Shown here: piece after piece, positions 1 through 7,511 of the stretch
Numbering within the stretch: the stretch's first letter is position 1
Layout: each line of letters starts with the position of its first letter
Translations under genes and position numbers: made by a program
Assembly (NCBI GenBank): GCA_965233625.1
Contig: OZ247499.1
Coordinates: 6,758,001-6,822,000, forward strand
DNA: 64,000 bases
Source of the DNA: G965233625 sp965233625
GTDB lineage: Bacteria > Planctomycetota > Planctomycetia > Pirellulales > Pirellulaceae
Reading direction: 5' to 3'
Notes under the pieces: model-generated
Told to the model about the DNA's origin: nothing
Seen by the model: the letters and a program-made list of their open reading frames with translations, nothing else
Databases searched by the model: none

Positions 1-36
1 TCTGCCTCACTTCGTTGCCGGAAGTTTTGGCGATGG

Positions 37-1584
37 CTAGGCGCCTTCGCGTTGTTGCGTGATCTCTATTGCTTTCAACAGGCCGCGGGCTTTGTTGAGC
101 GTTTCCTGGTATTCCATTTCGGGCACGCTGTCGGCGACGATGCCGGCGCCGGCTTGCACGTAGGCGGTATTTTTGTTGATGACCATTGTCCGCAGCGCGA
201 TGCAGGTGTCCATGTTGCCGCTGAAATCGACATAACCGACGGCGCCGGCGTACGGGCCGCGGCGATGGGGTTCGATCTCGTCGATGATCTCCATCGCCCG
301 CACTTTGGGGGCGCCGCTGACGGTGCCGGCGGGAAGCGATGCGAGCAGGGCGTCGAACACGTCGGCGTCTTCGCGCAGCTGGCCGTTGACCGTGGAGCTA
401 ATGTGCATCACGTGGCTGTAGCGTTCGATCACCATCACTTCGGGCAGTTCTACGGTGCCATAGCGGGCGACGCGGCCCACGTCGTTGCGGCCCAGATCCA
501 CCAGCATGACGTGTTCAGCGCGTTCCTTCGGATCGGCCAGCAGTTCCTTGGCCAGCGCGGCGTCTTCTTCGGCGTTGTGACCGCGCGGCCGGGTGCCGGC
601 GAGCGGGCGGACGGTGACGGTGCCGTCCATCACGCGGCACATGATCTCCGGGGAACTGCCCACCAGAGTTGTTTCGGGCGTCCGCAGGAAGAACATGAAA
701 GGGCTGGGATTCACCACACGCAGCGTGCGGTAGATTTCAAACGGGTCACACTGAATATCGACGGCCAGCCGCTGGCTGATGACGACCTGAAAAATATCGC
801 CCGCCTCGATGTACTCCACGCACTTCCGCACCGCGTCTTCAAAAGCGGGCTGCGTGAAATTTGATTGGAACGGAAGATGGACGTCGCCCGAAGTGGCAAT
901 ATCTGCGCACGCCAGTCCGGCTTTGACGGTGGAAAGTCGCTGCACCAGATCGTCCACCCGTGCACACGCGTCTTCGTACGCCTGCTGATTGTCGCCATCA
1001 GCGGAAGTCCGGGCCATCGCCACCACGGTCATGGTCTTGGTGACGTTATCGAACACCACCATCGCATCGTAAAAGGCGAACGACATATCCGGCAGCTTGC
1101 GGTCGTCTTCCGGTGCATCGGGCAGATGCTCTACATAGCGGATCACGTCATAGCCCGCATATCCGACGGCCCCACCGGTAAAGGGCGGCAGATCGTCCAG
1201 GTGCGCGACTTTCACTCCGCCCAGATGCTTCCGCAATTCGTCCAGGGGATTATCCGCATGGAATTCACGCTGCCCCTGCCCGTCGCGGATGGTGACCTGT
1301 TGACCGCTGGCGGAAAGTTCCAGATACGGCTCGATTGCCAGAAAGCTGTACCGGCCCACATTTTCGCCGCCGACAACGCTCTCAAACAGGCAGGCGCTGC
1401 CGCCGGTATCGAGGTTGTGGAAAGCGGAAACAGGCGTCAGCGTATCGCTGACCAGCCGCCGGCAGACAGGCGTTAAGTCGTGCGTCGCGGCCAGTTCCAG
1501 GAACTGTTTTGAAGCGGGAAAGTAGCGGTCGGAAGTCACAATGGGTTTCCGCAATGTCAGGGGCAAGTGCGTGTAGGGCGACAT
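37..1584 (-). CDS. trpE: Anthranilate synthase component I
   Basis: It makes anthranilate from chorismate using ammonia supplied by a TrpG glutaminase subunit, the first committed step of tryptophan synthesis, in the cytoplasm. The 515-residue length is normal for TrpE. An N-terminal domain is followed by the chorismate-binding domain, with GSSPEIMCRV, RPLAGTRPRG, LVDLGRNDVGRV and LPAGTVSGAPKVRAMEI visible in order. These favour TrpE over PabB or isochorismate synthase, although TrpE and PabB are close relatives. No trpG, trpD or trpC lies nearby, so the pathway is dispersed. It is transcribed divergently from the mcsA-like gene. I see no leader peptide or attenuator in the gap between them. 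Confidence 0.93.
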   Translation of the reverse strand: MSPYTHLPLTLRKPIVTSDRYFPASKQFLELAATHDLTPVCRRLVSDTLTPVSAFHNLDTGGSACLFESVVGGENVGRYSFLAIEPYLELSASGQQVTIRDGQGQREFHADNPLDELRKHLGGVKVAHLDDLPPFTGGAVGYAGYDVIRYVEHLPDAPEDDRKLPDMSFAFYDAMVVFDNVTKTMTVVAMARTSADGDNQQAYEDACARVDDLVQRLSTVKAGLACADIATSGDVHLPFQSNFTQPAFEDAVRKCVEYIEAGDIFQVVISQRLAVDIQCDPFEIYRTLRVVNPSPFMFFLRTPETTLVGSSPEIMCRVMDGTVTVRPLAGTRPRGHNAEEDAALAKELLADPKERAEHVMLVDLGRNDVGRVARYGTVELPEVMVIERYSHVMHISSTVNGQLREDADVFDALLASLPAGTVSGAPKVRAMEIIDEIEPHRRGPYAGAVGYVDFSGNMDTCIALRTMVINKNTAYVQAGAGIVADSVPEMEYQETLNKARGLLKAIEITQQREGA

Positions 1585-1770
1585 TCGTTTTTCATATCAA
1601 TGCCTACTTTAACAGCAACCCGCCCCAAAAATCAGACGTCTTCGGAAGAAGAAGTAGCGGAAGGGATGACGTCCCTGGTATCACACGTCAATGTTGACAC
1701 CCCATCGCGCCTTGCTAGAATTCGGGCGTGCATGCAAGTGGCTTTGCCACCGCTATTTGGGAACACGACC

Positions 1771-2286
1771 ATGAAGTGCCAACGGTGCGAGAAACCCGCA
1801 ACTTTTCACATTACGGAACTCACCGGCGATGAGCCGCAGGAGGTTCATCTGTGCACCGACTGTGCTCAGGATTACCTGGCGCCTGAGGAAGAAGAAACAC
1901 CGCCAACCGCTTCTCTAGCGGGCGCCCTGGCGCAGCAGCTTCAGGTGGGTCAGACGGCCGAAGACCTGGCGCGGCTGGATCAGCAGGCCTGCCCCAACTG
2001 CGGCATTACGTTTTACGAATTCCGTCACGCTGGCCGCCTGGGATGCCCTTACGACTACACGTGCTTTGAAGAAGAATTAGAGCCGCTGATTATCAACATT
2101 CACGGCGAGACAGAGCACAAGGGTAAACGCCCCAAGCGCCGCCTGCGGACCGCCGGCCAGCAGAACGAACTGATCCGCCTGCGTCGGGAGATGAAAGATG
2201 CGGTGGAAGTAGAAGATTACGAACGCGCCTCGCAACTGCGCGACGAGATCCGTAGAATTGAGAATGAGGAAAGCGAAGACGTTTAA
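1771..2286 (+). CDS. McsA-like zinc-finger/UVR-motif protein
   Basis: This is a likely activator or adaptor of the protein arginine kinase McsB encoded just downstream. The N-terminus has a CxxC pair (KCQRCEKPA) and a second CxxC (LCTDCAQDY). A second zinc module follows (CPNCGITF then CPYDYTCF). The C-terminus carries a UVR motif (DYERASQLRDEIRRIE). This layout is that of McsA. I start at the ATG before KCQRC because the family begins there; the same frame stays open further upstream into the trpE promoter region, but those residues look non-coding. The McsB start follows after about 80 bases, so the two are probably co-transcribed. In Firmicutes the pair sits with ctsR and clpC; neither is here. 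Confidence 0.85.
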   Translation: MKCQRCEKPATFHITELTGDEPQEVHLCTDCAQDYLAPEEEETPPTASLAGALAQQLQVGQTAEDLARLDQQACPNCGITFYEFRHAGRLGCPYDYTCFEEELEPLIINIHGETEHKGKRPKRRLRTAGQQNELIRLRREMKDAVEVEDYERASQLRDEIRRIENEESEDV

Positions 2287-2367
2287 TCTGGCGCCTACCT
2301 TTGCAGCAGGAAGTTGCATCGCTTCCGGTCATCTTGTCCCCAAGATTTTTTCATCAAGGCGCAGTCC

Positions 2368-3447
2368 GTGAAATTCGAAGAATTCGCCAGCCGTTGCGGA
2401 GAATGGCTCCGCGGGTCCGGTCCCGAATCCGATATCGTTGTCAGCAGCCGCATCCGCCTGGCGCGGAATCTGGCTGACTTTCCATTCGTGCGCAAATGCA
2501 CCAGCCACGACCGTGAAGCGATCGTCCGCCAGATCAACGAACGCGTGCTGCAGTCGGACTCGTTGAAAGACGCCATGTGGCTGAACATCAACGACCTGGA
2601 TGAGGTTGACCGGCAGTTCCTCGTAGAACGGCAACTCATCAGCCGCGAACACGCTGAGGCCGACGGCGCCCGCTCCGCCGCCATCGACGGCAAAGAACAA
2701 TTCAGTCTGATGGTGAACGAAGAAGATCACCTCCGCATTCAGGTGATGCACAGCGGCCTGGACCTGCAGAAAGCCTGGGACCGCATCGATGCGATTGACG
2801 ACGCTATCGAGCAGCAGGTGACGTTCGCCTTTCACGATAAGAAGGGCTACCTGACCGCCTGCCCCACCAACGTGGGCACCGGCATGCGGGTCAGCGTCAT
2901 GTTGCATCTGCCGGCGCTGGTTATCACGCAGCAGATTGAAAAGGTATTCCGGGCGCTGCAGAAAATTAGCCTGGCCGTCCGTGGTTTATATGGCGAAGGT
3001 TCCCAGGCCATGGGCGACTTCTACCAGATCAGCAATCAGATTACGCTTGGCCGCAGCGAAGAAGACCTGCTCCAGCAGGTTGGCGATGTCGTGCCGATGC
3101 TGATCGACTACGAACGCCGCGCGCGGCAATACCTGGTGAGCGAAAGTCAGAAAGAGCTGCACGACAAAGTCAGCCGCGCCTATGGCATTCTCTGCACGGC
3201 GAAAACGATCAGCAGCGAAGAAACGATGCACCTGCTTTCCAGCCTGCGGATGGGCATCAATCTGGGCCTGATCAGCGATCTGGAAATCCCCACGATCAAC
3301 AAGCTGTTCATTCACACGCAGCCCGCCCACCTGCAGATTCTCCGCGGCGAACAGTTGGACACCTCCGACCGCAATATCGAACGCGCCAACTACCTGCAAA
3401 GCCACCTCCGCAAAGGCGATAAGCCTGACGAGGCGGAAAATAACTAG
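2368..3447 (+). CDS. mcsB: Protein arginine kinase McsB
   Basis: It phosphorylates arginine residues of proteins; in Bacillus this marks them for ClpCP degradation. The 359-residue protein has the phosphagen-kinase fold: SSRIRLARNL near the N-terminus, the catalytic loop NEEDHLRIQVM around residues 117-127, and TNVGTGMRVSVMLHLP. There is no N-terminal creatine-kinase substrate domain, which separates McsB from metabolic arginine kinases. A GTG start (KFEEFASRCGEW) is chosen because the earlier in-frame residues do not look like McsB. Near the C-terminus DRNIERANYL resembles the RDxxRA allosteric phosphoarginine site of Firmicute McsB, but with Asn for Asp. It forms an apparent operon with the upstream McsA-like gene. 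Confidence 0.92.
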   Translation: MKFEEFASRCGEWLRGSGPESDIVVSSRIRLARNLADFPFVRKCTSHDREAIVRQINERVLQSDSLKDAMWLNINDLDEVDRQFLVERQLISREHAEADGARSAAIDGKEQFSLMVNEEDHLRIQVMHSGLDLQKAWDRIDAIDDAIEQQVTFAFHDKKGYLTACPTNVGTGMRVSVMLHLPALVITQQIEKVFRALQKISLAVRGLYGEGSQAMGDFYQISNQITLGRSEEDLLQQVGDVVPMLIDYERRARQYLVSESQKELHDKVSRAYGILCTAKTISSEETMHLLSSLRMGINLGLISDLEIPTINKLFIHTQPAHLQILRGEQLDTSDRNIERANYLQSHLRKGDKPDEAENN

Positions 3448-3619
3448 TCGAAGACCTCGGCTAATTTTCAGCGTCGATCTACCGCTAAAAGCGCGCCGCG
3501 GCATCGGTCTGCGGTTGCCTTGCTGATGCTTTGGGGCGCTTTCTCTCCTTGCGCTGTTAGTCTGTGCTATACTCAGGTGTTGCCCGTACCACACCTAACT
3601 TGCAAGCTGGTTTGCGTTT

Positions 3620-4228
3620 ATGACTCGCAATGTGCTGATAACGGCGTTTCAGCCGTATGATGACTGGGAGGCGAACTCTAGTTGGTTGACCTTGGTTGAA
3701 CTGACGCGCACCTTGCCAGAGCAGCCCAGTGTGACAACGCGTCTGCTCCCCGTTGATTTCGATGCAGCGTATGAACAGTTGCAGCGCGACCTGACCGCCA
3801 ATTACGACCTGGCGATTCACCTGGGCCAGGCGCCGGGAAATTCGCGCGTTGCGGTGGAGTGCGTGGGTCTGAACGTGCGGGGCGAACGGCATCAGTCGCC
3901 TGGAGAATTCACGCAACTGGTCAAAGACGGCGTGACCGCTTATCACTCACAGCTTCCCTTGCAGGAATGGGTGGATAAGTTCCGCACCGCCGGTGTGCCG
4001 GCCGAAGTTTCGCATCATGCCGGTTGCTACCTCTGCAACGCATCGCTGTACTGGACGCACCACCTGGCAAGCCTGCACGGCTACAAGACGCAGGCCGCGT
4101 TTCTACACCTGCCGCTGGAAACTTCGCAGGTCGTGCAACTGAAGAAGCCAATGCCAAGCCTGCCCGCCAAACTGATGGCCGCCGGCATCCGCCTGGTGCT
4201 TGACGAAGTGGCCGCGGAAGTTGCGTAG
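3620..4228 (+). CDS. pcp: Pyroglutamyl-peptidase I (C15 family)
   Basis: A cytoplasmic cysteine peptidase that removes N-terminal pyroglutamate from peptides. The predicted Glu-Cys-His triad is present: E80 in VECVGLNV, C139 in CYLCNASLYW and H163 in AFLHLPLE. Its 202 residues match the usual 200-220. The N-terminal VLITAFQPYDDWEANSS corresponds to the family's GFEPFGG-NPS stretch but is divergent. It follows mcsB after about 170 bases of non-coding sequence, so it probably has its own promoter. Substrate preference could have drifted because the N-terminal motif is unusual, but the active site is intact. Confidence 0.85.
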   Translation: MTRNVLITAFQPYDDWEANSSWLTLVELTRTLPEQPSVTTRLLPVDFDAAYEQLQRDLTANYDLAIHLGQAPGNSRVAVECVGLNVRGERHQSPGEFTQLVKDGVTAYHSQLPLQEWVDKFRTAGVPAEVSHHAGCYLCNASLYWTHHLASLHGYKTQAAFLHLPLETSQVVQLKKPMPSLPAKLMAAGIRLVLDEVAAEVA

Positions 4229-4302
4229 ACGCGGCAGCAAACCCGTAGGCATGCGGCCATGCATAGACCGGGCGTCTTACCTATGACTATCGCCCCGTGA
4301 AT

Positions 4303-5106
4303 TCAGTGCTGCCCGGCACGCCGTTCTTTCGAGGGCAATACTTCCAGGCAGGTTGTCCACCAGCCGGTTAGCACCGTCTCGATAAATTTCGGCGGAAGTT
4401 TCTCCTGCTGCATCTCGCGGGCAAGCCGCTGATAGTCGTACTCGACTGGGATGAACTCGACCGTAATCTCCGGGCCGTTGAATTCCAGCATCGTGTACCA
4501 CACGTTGGTGCCGCCGTCGTTTTCCGGACGACCCAGCACGCCGACGTTGACAAACTTACGGCCCTGACCCAGATCACGCTGCCAGCGGATGCCCGTGTGT
4601 GTCGCCAGGATCAGATCCGCGTTGCGTTGCGTCGCAAGAGATTGCAGGAAGTGTGTGGGTGTGGTCGATTCCCACAGAAATTCATTCACCCGACGCGGGC
4701 TGCCGTGGCACATCAGGATGCGCGTGCCGCCGATTTCCATTTCGCGTTCTTTGGGTAGTTCGCGGAGGAATTTGCGGTTCGGCTCAGAGGTGCCTGCCAG
4801 CGTGTAGTCGTAACTGATCTGGGCGAAATAGTTGTCGCGTGGATCGGTGTAGCCGCACTGGCAGTCGTCCAGTGCGTTGCCGATGGAATCATCGTAGTTG
4901 CCCTGCAGACACTGAACGTCGTGCTCCATCAGCAACGGAAAGACCCGGTCAGGGTGCGGACCAAACGCGCCCATATCACCCAGACAATACAACGCATCGG
5001 CGCCGCGTTTTTTGGCATCAGCAATGGCGGCTTCGAGCGCCAGATAGTTGTTGTACACGCCGCCGAAACAGGCGATACGCTGCGTGGCAGATTGGATCAT
5101 TTTCAC
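4303..5106 (-). CDS. Calcineurin-like metallophosphoesterase
   Basis: A 267-residue protein with the metallophosphoesterase signatures CLGDMGAFGPHP (GD motif), GNYDDSIG (GNxD-like, in place of GNHD), MCHGSPR (GH-type) and LATHTGIRW (GHT-type), expected to bind two metal ions. It most resembles YfcE/ApaH-like phosphodiesterases; the substrate cannot be told. The GTG start overlaps the stop of the upstream radical SAM gene by 4 bases, implying translational coupling; an ATG two codons later is the alternative. It is the last gene of a minus-strand group with a radical SAM protein and an FAD oxidoreductase, so a role in tailoring or hydrolysing a product of that group is an inference. Confidence 0.8.
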   Translation of the reverse strand: MKMIQSATQRIACFGGVYNNYLALEAAIADAKKRGADALYCLGDMGAFGPHPDRVFPLLMEHDVQCLQGNYDDSIGNALDDCQCGYTDPRDNYFAQISYDYTLAGTSEPNRKFLRELPKEREMEIGGTRILMCHGSPRRVNEFLWESTTPTHFLQSLATQRNADLILATHTGIRWQRDLGQGRKFVNVGVLGRPENDGGTNVWYTMLEFNGPEITVEFIPVEYDYQRLAREMQQEKLPPKFIETVLTGWWTTCLEVLPSKERRAGQH

Positions 5107-5981
5107 CCGGAAGAAGCATTCGAGCAGATCGCGCCGAACTGGTAGCAGGTGTAACAGGCGCCGTGACCAATGGCGTAGGGCCTGGTCGAACCGGCCAGCG
5201 TATCGCCCAGCAGCGCGTCGTCGCTTTCGATCAGAATCGGACAGACGTGCACGCCGCGGTCGGTCACAATCCGGCTGTGTTCGCAGACCAGTTGTGTCTG
5301 GTCAAAGCCGTTCATCATCTCAGGCGTCACGCGTTCGCTTTCGCGATAGCCCTCCGTCCGTTCCGCCTCGGCGCCGATCTGCAGCGTGGGCAGGATCTTC
5401 AGCCGTGGCCGGGAATAGCCGCGGTCTTGCAGCATTTTGATGAAGGCGCCCGTAACTTTCTGTTCATCTTCATCGGGCCAGGTGCGGGCCGCCGTGATGA
5501 TCGGTAGGAAGCCATAATCCACCAGCTTTAGCACGCCGCGCATAGTGCGGTCGAACACGCCGTCGCCGCGGATCGGGTCGTTACTCTCCGGCGAGAAGCC
5601 GTCCAGCGATACGCGAAATTCCAGCGAGTACAGGCTGTCCTGCTCCGCCGATTGCAGCCGTTCCAGCCACGCATCTTTGAAGACGGTGCCGTTTGTCAGC
5701 ACGGTCGCCGGGCCGTATTGCAGGGTTGCTTCCAGAATCGCCGTCATGTCCGGGTTGAGGAACGGTTCACCACCGGTGAAGTAATATTCCTTCACCCCCA
5801 TCGCAACCGATTCTTCCAGTCGCCGCTGCACTTCCGCCAGCTTCAGAAATCCGAACGAATCATTCTTCGGGCTGCAACTGATAAAGCAGTGATGGCACGT
5901 TAGATTGCACAACGTACCTGCCACCTGAAACCACAGATGGTCAAGATGCGAAACAGCGATTTCCGGAGCGTTGGTGCTCAT
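5103..5981 (-). CDS. Radical SAM protein with SPASM-like C-terminus
   Basis: The protein has 292 residues. The [4Fe-4S]-SAM site CNLTCHHC (C25, C29, C32) and the SAM-binding TGGEP motif are clear, followed by LTNGT and SLDG elements typical of this superfamily. The C-terminus holds further cysteines (one in VCEHSR, VCPIL, ACYTC, AIC) spaced like a SPASM/twitch auxiliary cluster. SPASM proteins modify peptides or proteins or act on small molecules; no small precursor peptide gene is apparent beside it, so the substrate is unknown. It is coupled by overlap to the downstream metallophosphoesterase. A perfect inverted repeat separates it from the FAD oxidoreductase upstream. Confidence 0.85.
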   Translation of the reverse strand: MSTNAPEIAVSHLDHLWFQVAGTLCNLTCHHCFISCSPKNDSFGFLKLAEVQRRLEESVAMGVKEYYFTGGEPFLNPDMTAILEATLQYGPATVLTNGTVFKDAWLERLQSAEQDSLYSLEFRVSLDGFSPESNDPIRGDGVFDRTMRGVLKLVDYGFLPIITAARTWPDEDEQKVTGAFIKMLQDRGYSRPRLKILPTLQIGAEAERTEGYRESERVTPEMMNGFDQTQLVCEHSRIVTDRGVHVCPILIESDDALLGDTLAGSTRPYAIGHGACYTCYQFGAICSNASSG

Positions 5982-5991
5982 GCCTCAAACC

Positions 5992-6067
5992 CCGTAGGTC
6001 AGGCGCCTGCCTGACAATGGTTAGCGTGGATTCCTCTGGTGTCGTCAGGCAGGCGCCTGACCTACGG
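5992..6067. repeat. Palindromic repeat element, copy 1
   Basis: Two perfect 24-base inverted arms (5992-6015 and 6044-6067; each contains TCAGGCGCCTGCCTGAC or its complement) flank a 28-base spacer holding GGTTAGCGTGGATTCC. The whole would fold into a long stem-loop. A near-identical element lies at 26104-26179. It sits between two minus-strand genes, so it may act as a bidirectional terminator or be a REP/MITE-like mobile repeat. No transposase is present in the window. Confidence 0.9.
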
Positions 6068-6090
6068 CAACTGGCGATTACAACGACGGT

Positions 6091-7353
6091 TTACGGTAAC
6101 AAGGATTTTGCCGTCTGATATAGGTCCAGGTCTGCGCGGTCCCCGATCACGCTGAACAGTTCTACGATCTGTTGCAGTCCCAGAGAAATCAGAAAACTTG
6201 AATTCCGCCCGTAACTCTTGGCGCCTAAGACGTAAAAGTCCGGCTCCGGGTTCATCAGCGTGGCCGGTCCGGTCGAGGTCTGATCCAGGCAGTCGGCGGA
6301 GCCTTTCTGGCCCAGCAACGCCGCGGCCAGTTTCATGGGGCCGCCCGAAGCGTAACATTCGTGCAGCTGTAGTTCTTCGTAAATCGAGCGGTCGCCGCGG
6401 AAACCGGTGTTGCCGATGATCTGGTCAAAGGTTTCTTCCAGCCGGTGGGCGCCGGCGGTTTTGACGCGGAACTGCTCATCTTCGCGTGCGATGCTTAGTA
6501 GCACTGTTCCGTCCAGGTGCTGAACGCCTTCGCTGCTGCACAACGCGTTGGCAGCTTCGGCCAGAGCATCGCGCTGCGGCAGCCGGTCGTTAGGAATACG
6601 CGCGATGGGGCCGCCTTCGCGCTGGCGGCGTGTCAGCCAGGTAATGTGCGTCTGCGGGAACTCTTCTTGGAGTTTTGCCAGGGCGACAACATTGGTGGCG
6701 GCTGAGTAGCCGCTGCCTGTCAGCAGAATACGCCGGTTGCCGTAGCGTGCTTTGGCGGCGGCGGTGGTGAAATCGGGCAGCCCGTATTCAATCAGCCCTT
6801 CTTCACGCAGCGAAGTTTCGCCCAGCGCAGGCGCCCCGCCAGGACCGAGCCAGGCCGGATTGCCGAACACGCCCGTCGTGTCGATCACAACATCGGCGGC
6901 CGAAGCGCGTTCGTTGCCTTCGTTATCGCGGGAAACAATATGAAACTTCGATTCCGTGCGGCTCTCGCAGCCTGGATTTTCGCTCTTGAGAAAATCAAAA
7001 CGCGAAACCGAGACCACCGTGGTGTAGCGCTTAATACTCTTGCGCAGCAGGTCCGTCGCTGCGAGCGGCTGCAGGTAACGCTCGCAATATTCAGCGCCGG
7101 TCAATAGCTCGTCGTCAGCAGGCGGCTGGTAGCTTTCGTCCTGTGCGTAAATGGCGCCCAGGCCCAGCGTGGAATGGTTCATGCTGAACGGGCTGAACAT
7201 CTGCACGCTGCCCCAGGCGGCAATGTTGGCGCCAACGTCTTCGCGCTCTAGCAGGTCCACCTCGTAACCGAGATAGCGGGCATAAAGCGCCGCTTCGAGG
7301 CCGACCGGCCCGGCGCCGAGAATTGTTATCTTTGCAGGAGTATCTACTGCCAT
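6091..7353 (-). CDS. FAD/NAD(P)-dependent oxidoreductase, monooxygenase-like
   Basis: This protein has 420 residues. The N-terminal FAD-binding Rossmann motif is ILGAGPVGLEAALYA followed by the acidic end of strand 2 (LLERED). A second dinucleotide site, LLTGSGYSAATNVV, lies mid-protein. A C-terminal GAKSYGRNSSFLISLG closes the FAD domain. This two-Rossmann layout is seen in flavin monooxygenases and pyridine-nucleotide disulfide oxidoreductases; there is no CxxxxC redox pair, which favours a monooxygenase or dehydrogenase. It lies upstream of the radical SAM and phosphoesterase genes on the same strand and downstream of the ABC-like exporter. The substrate is unknown. Confidence 0.78.
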   Translation of the reverse strand: MAVDTPAKITILGAGPVGLEAALYARYLGYEVDLLEREDVGANIAAWGSVQMFSPFSMNHSTLGLGAIYAQDESYQPPADDELLTGAEYCERYLQPLAATDLLRKSIKRYTTVVSVSRFDFLKSENPGCESRTESKFHIVSRDNEGNERASAADVVIDTTGVFGNPAWLGPGGAPALGETSLREEGLIEYGLPDFTTAAAKARYGNRRILLTGSGYSAATNVVALAKLQEEFPQTHITWLTRRQREGGPIARIPNDRLPQRDALAEAANALCSSEGVQHLDGTVLLSIAREDEQFRVKTAGAHRLEETFDQIIGNTGFRGDRSIYEELQLHECYASGGPMKLAAALLGQKGSADCLDQTSTGPATLMNPEPDFYVLGAKSYGRNSSFLISLGLQQIVELFSVIGDRADLDLYQTAKSLLP

Positions 7354-7511
7354 CAGGTTGTTTCAGTCTGAAATTCCAGAGGCGCCGCAGCAGTTGCGGC
7401 GTAAGCTATCCCGCGAGTTTAGCGGTTGCCACGCAAATTGCGTAGTACGCAGCCTACACCACCGCACGGCAGTACGCGGTGATGCACCTCACAGATCCAC
7501 TGCATGCAGAC

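Noticed and set aside
52..1476. Two long plus-strand open frames inside trpE
   Set aside because: They are antisense to an intact trpE with clear motifs; their His/Arg/Ala-rich translations are typical of the complementary strand of GC-rich genes.
5992..6067. Palindromic repeat as a CRISPR repeat or tRNA-like gene
   Set aside because: There are only single, far-apart copies with no spacers or cas genes, and no cloverleaf can be formed.
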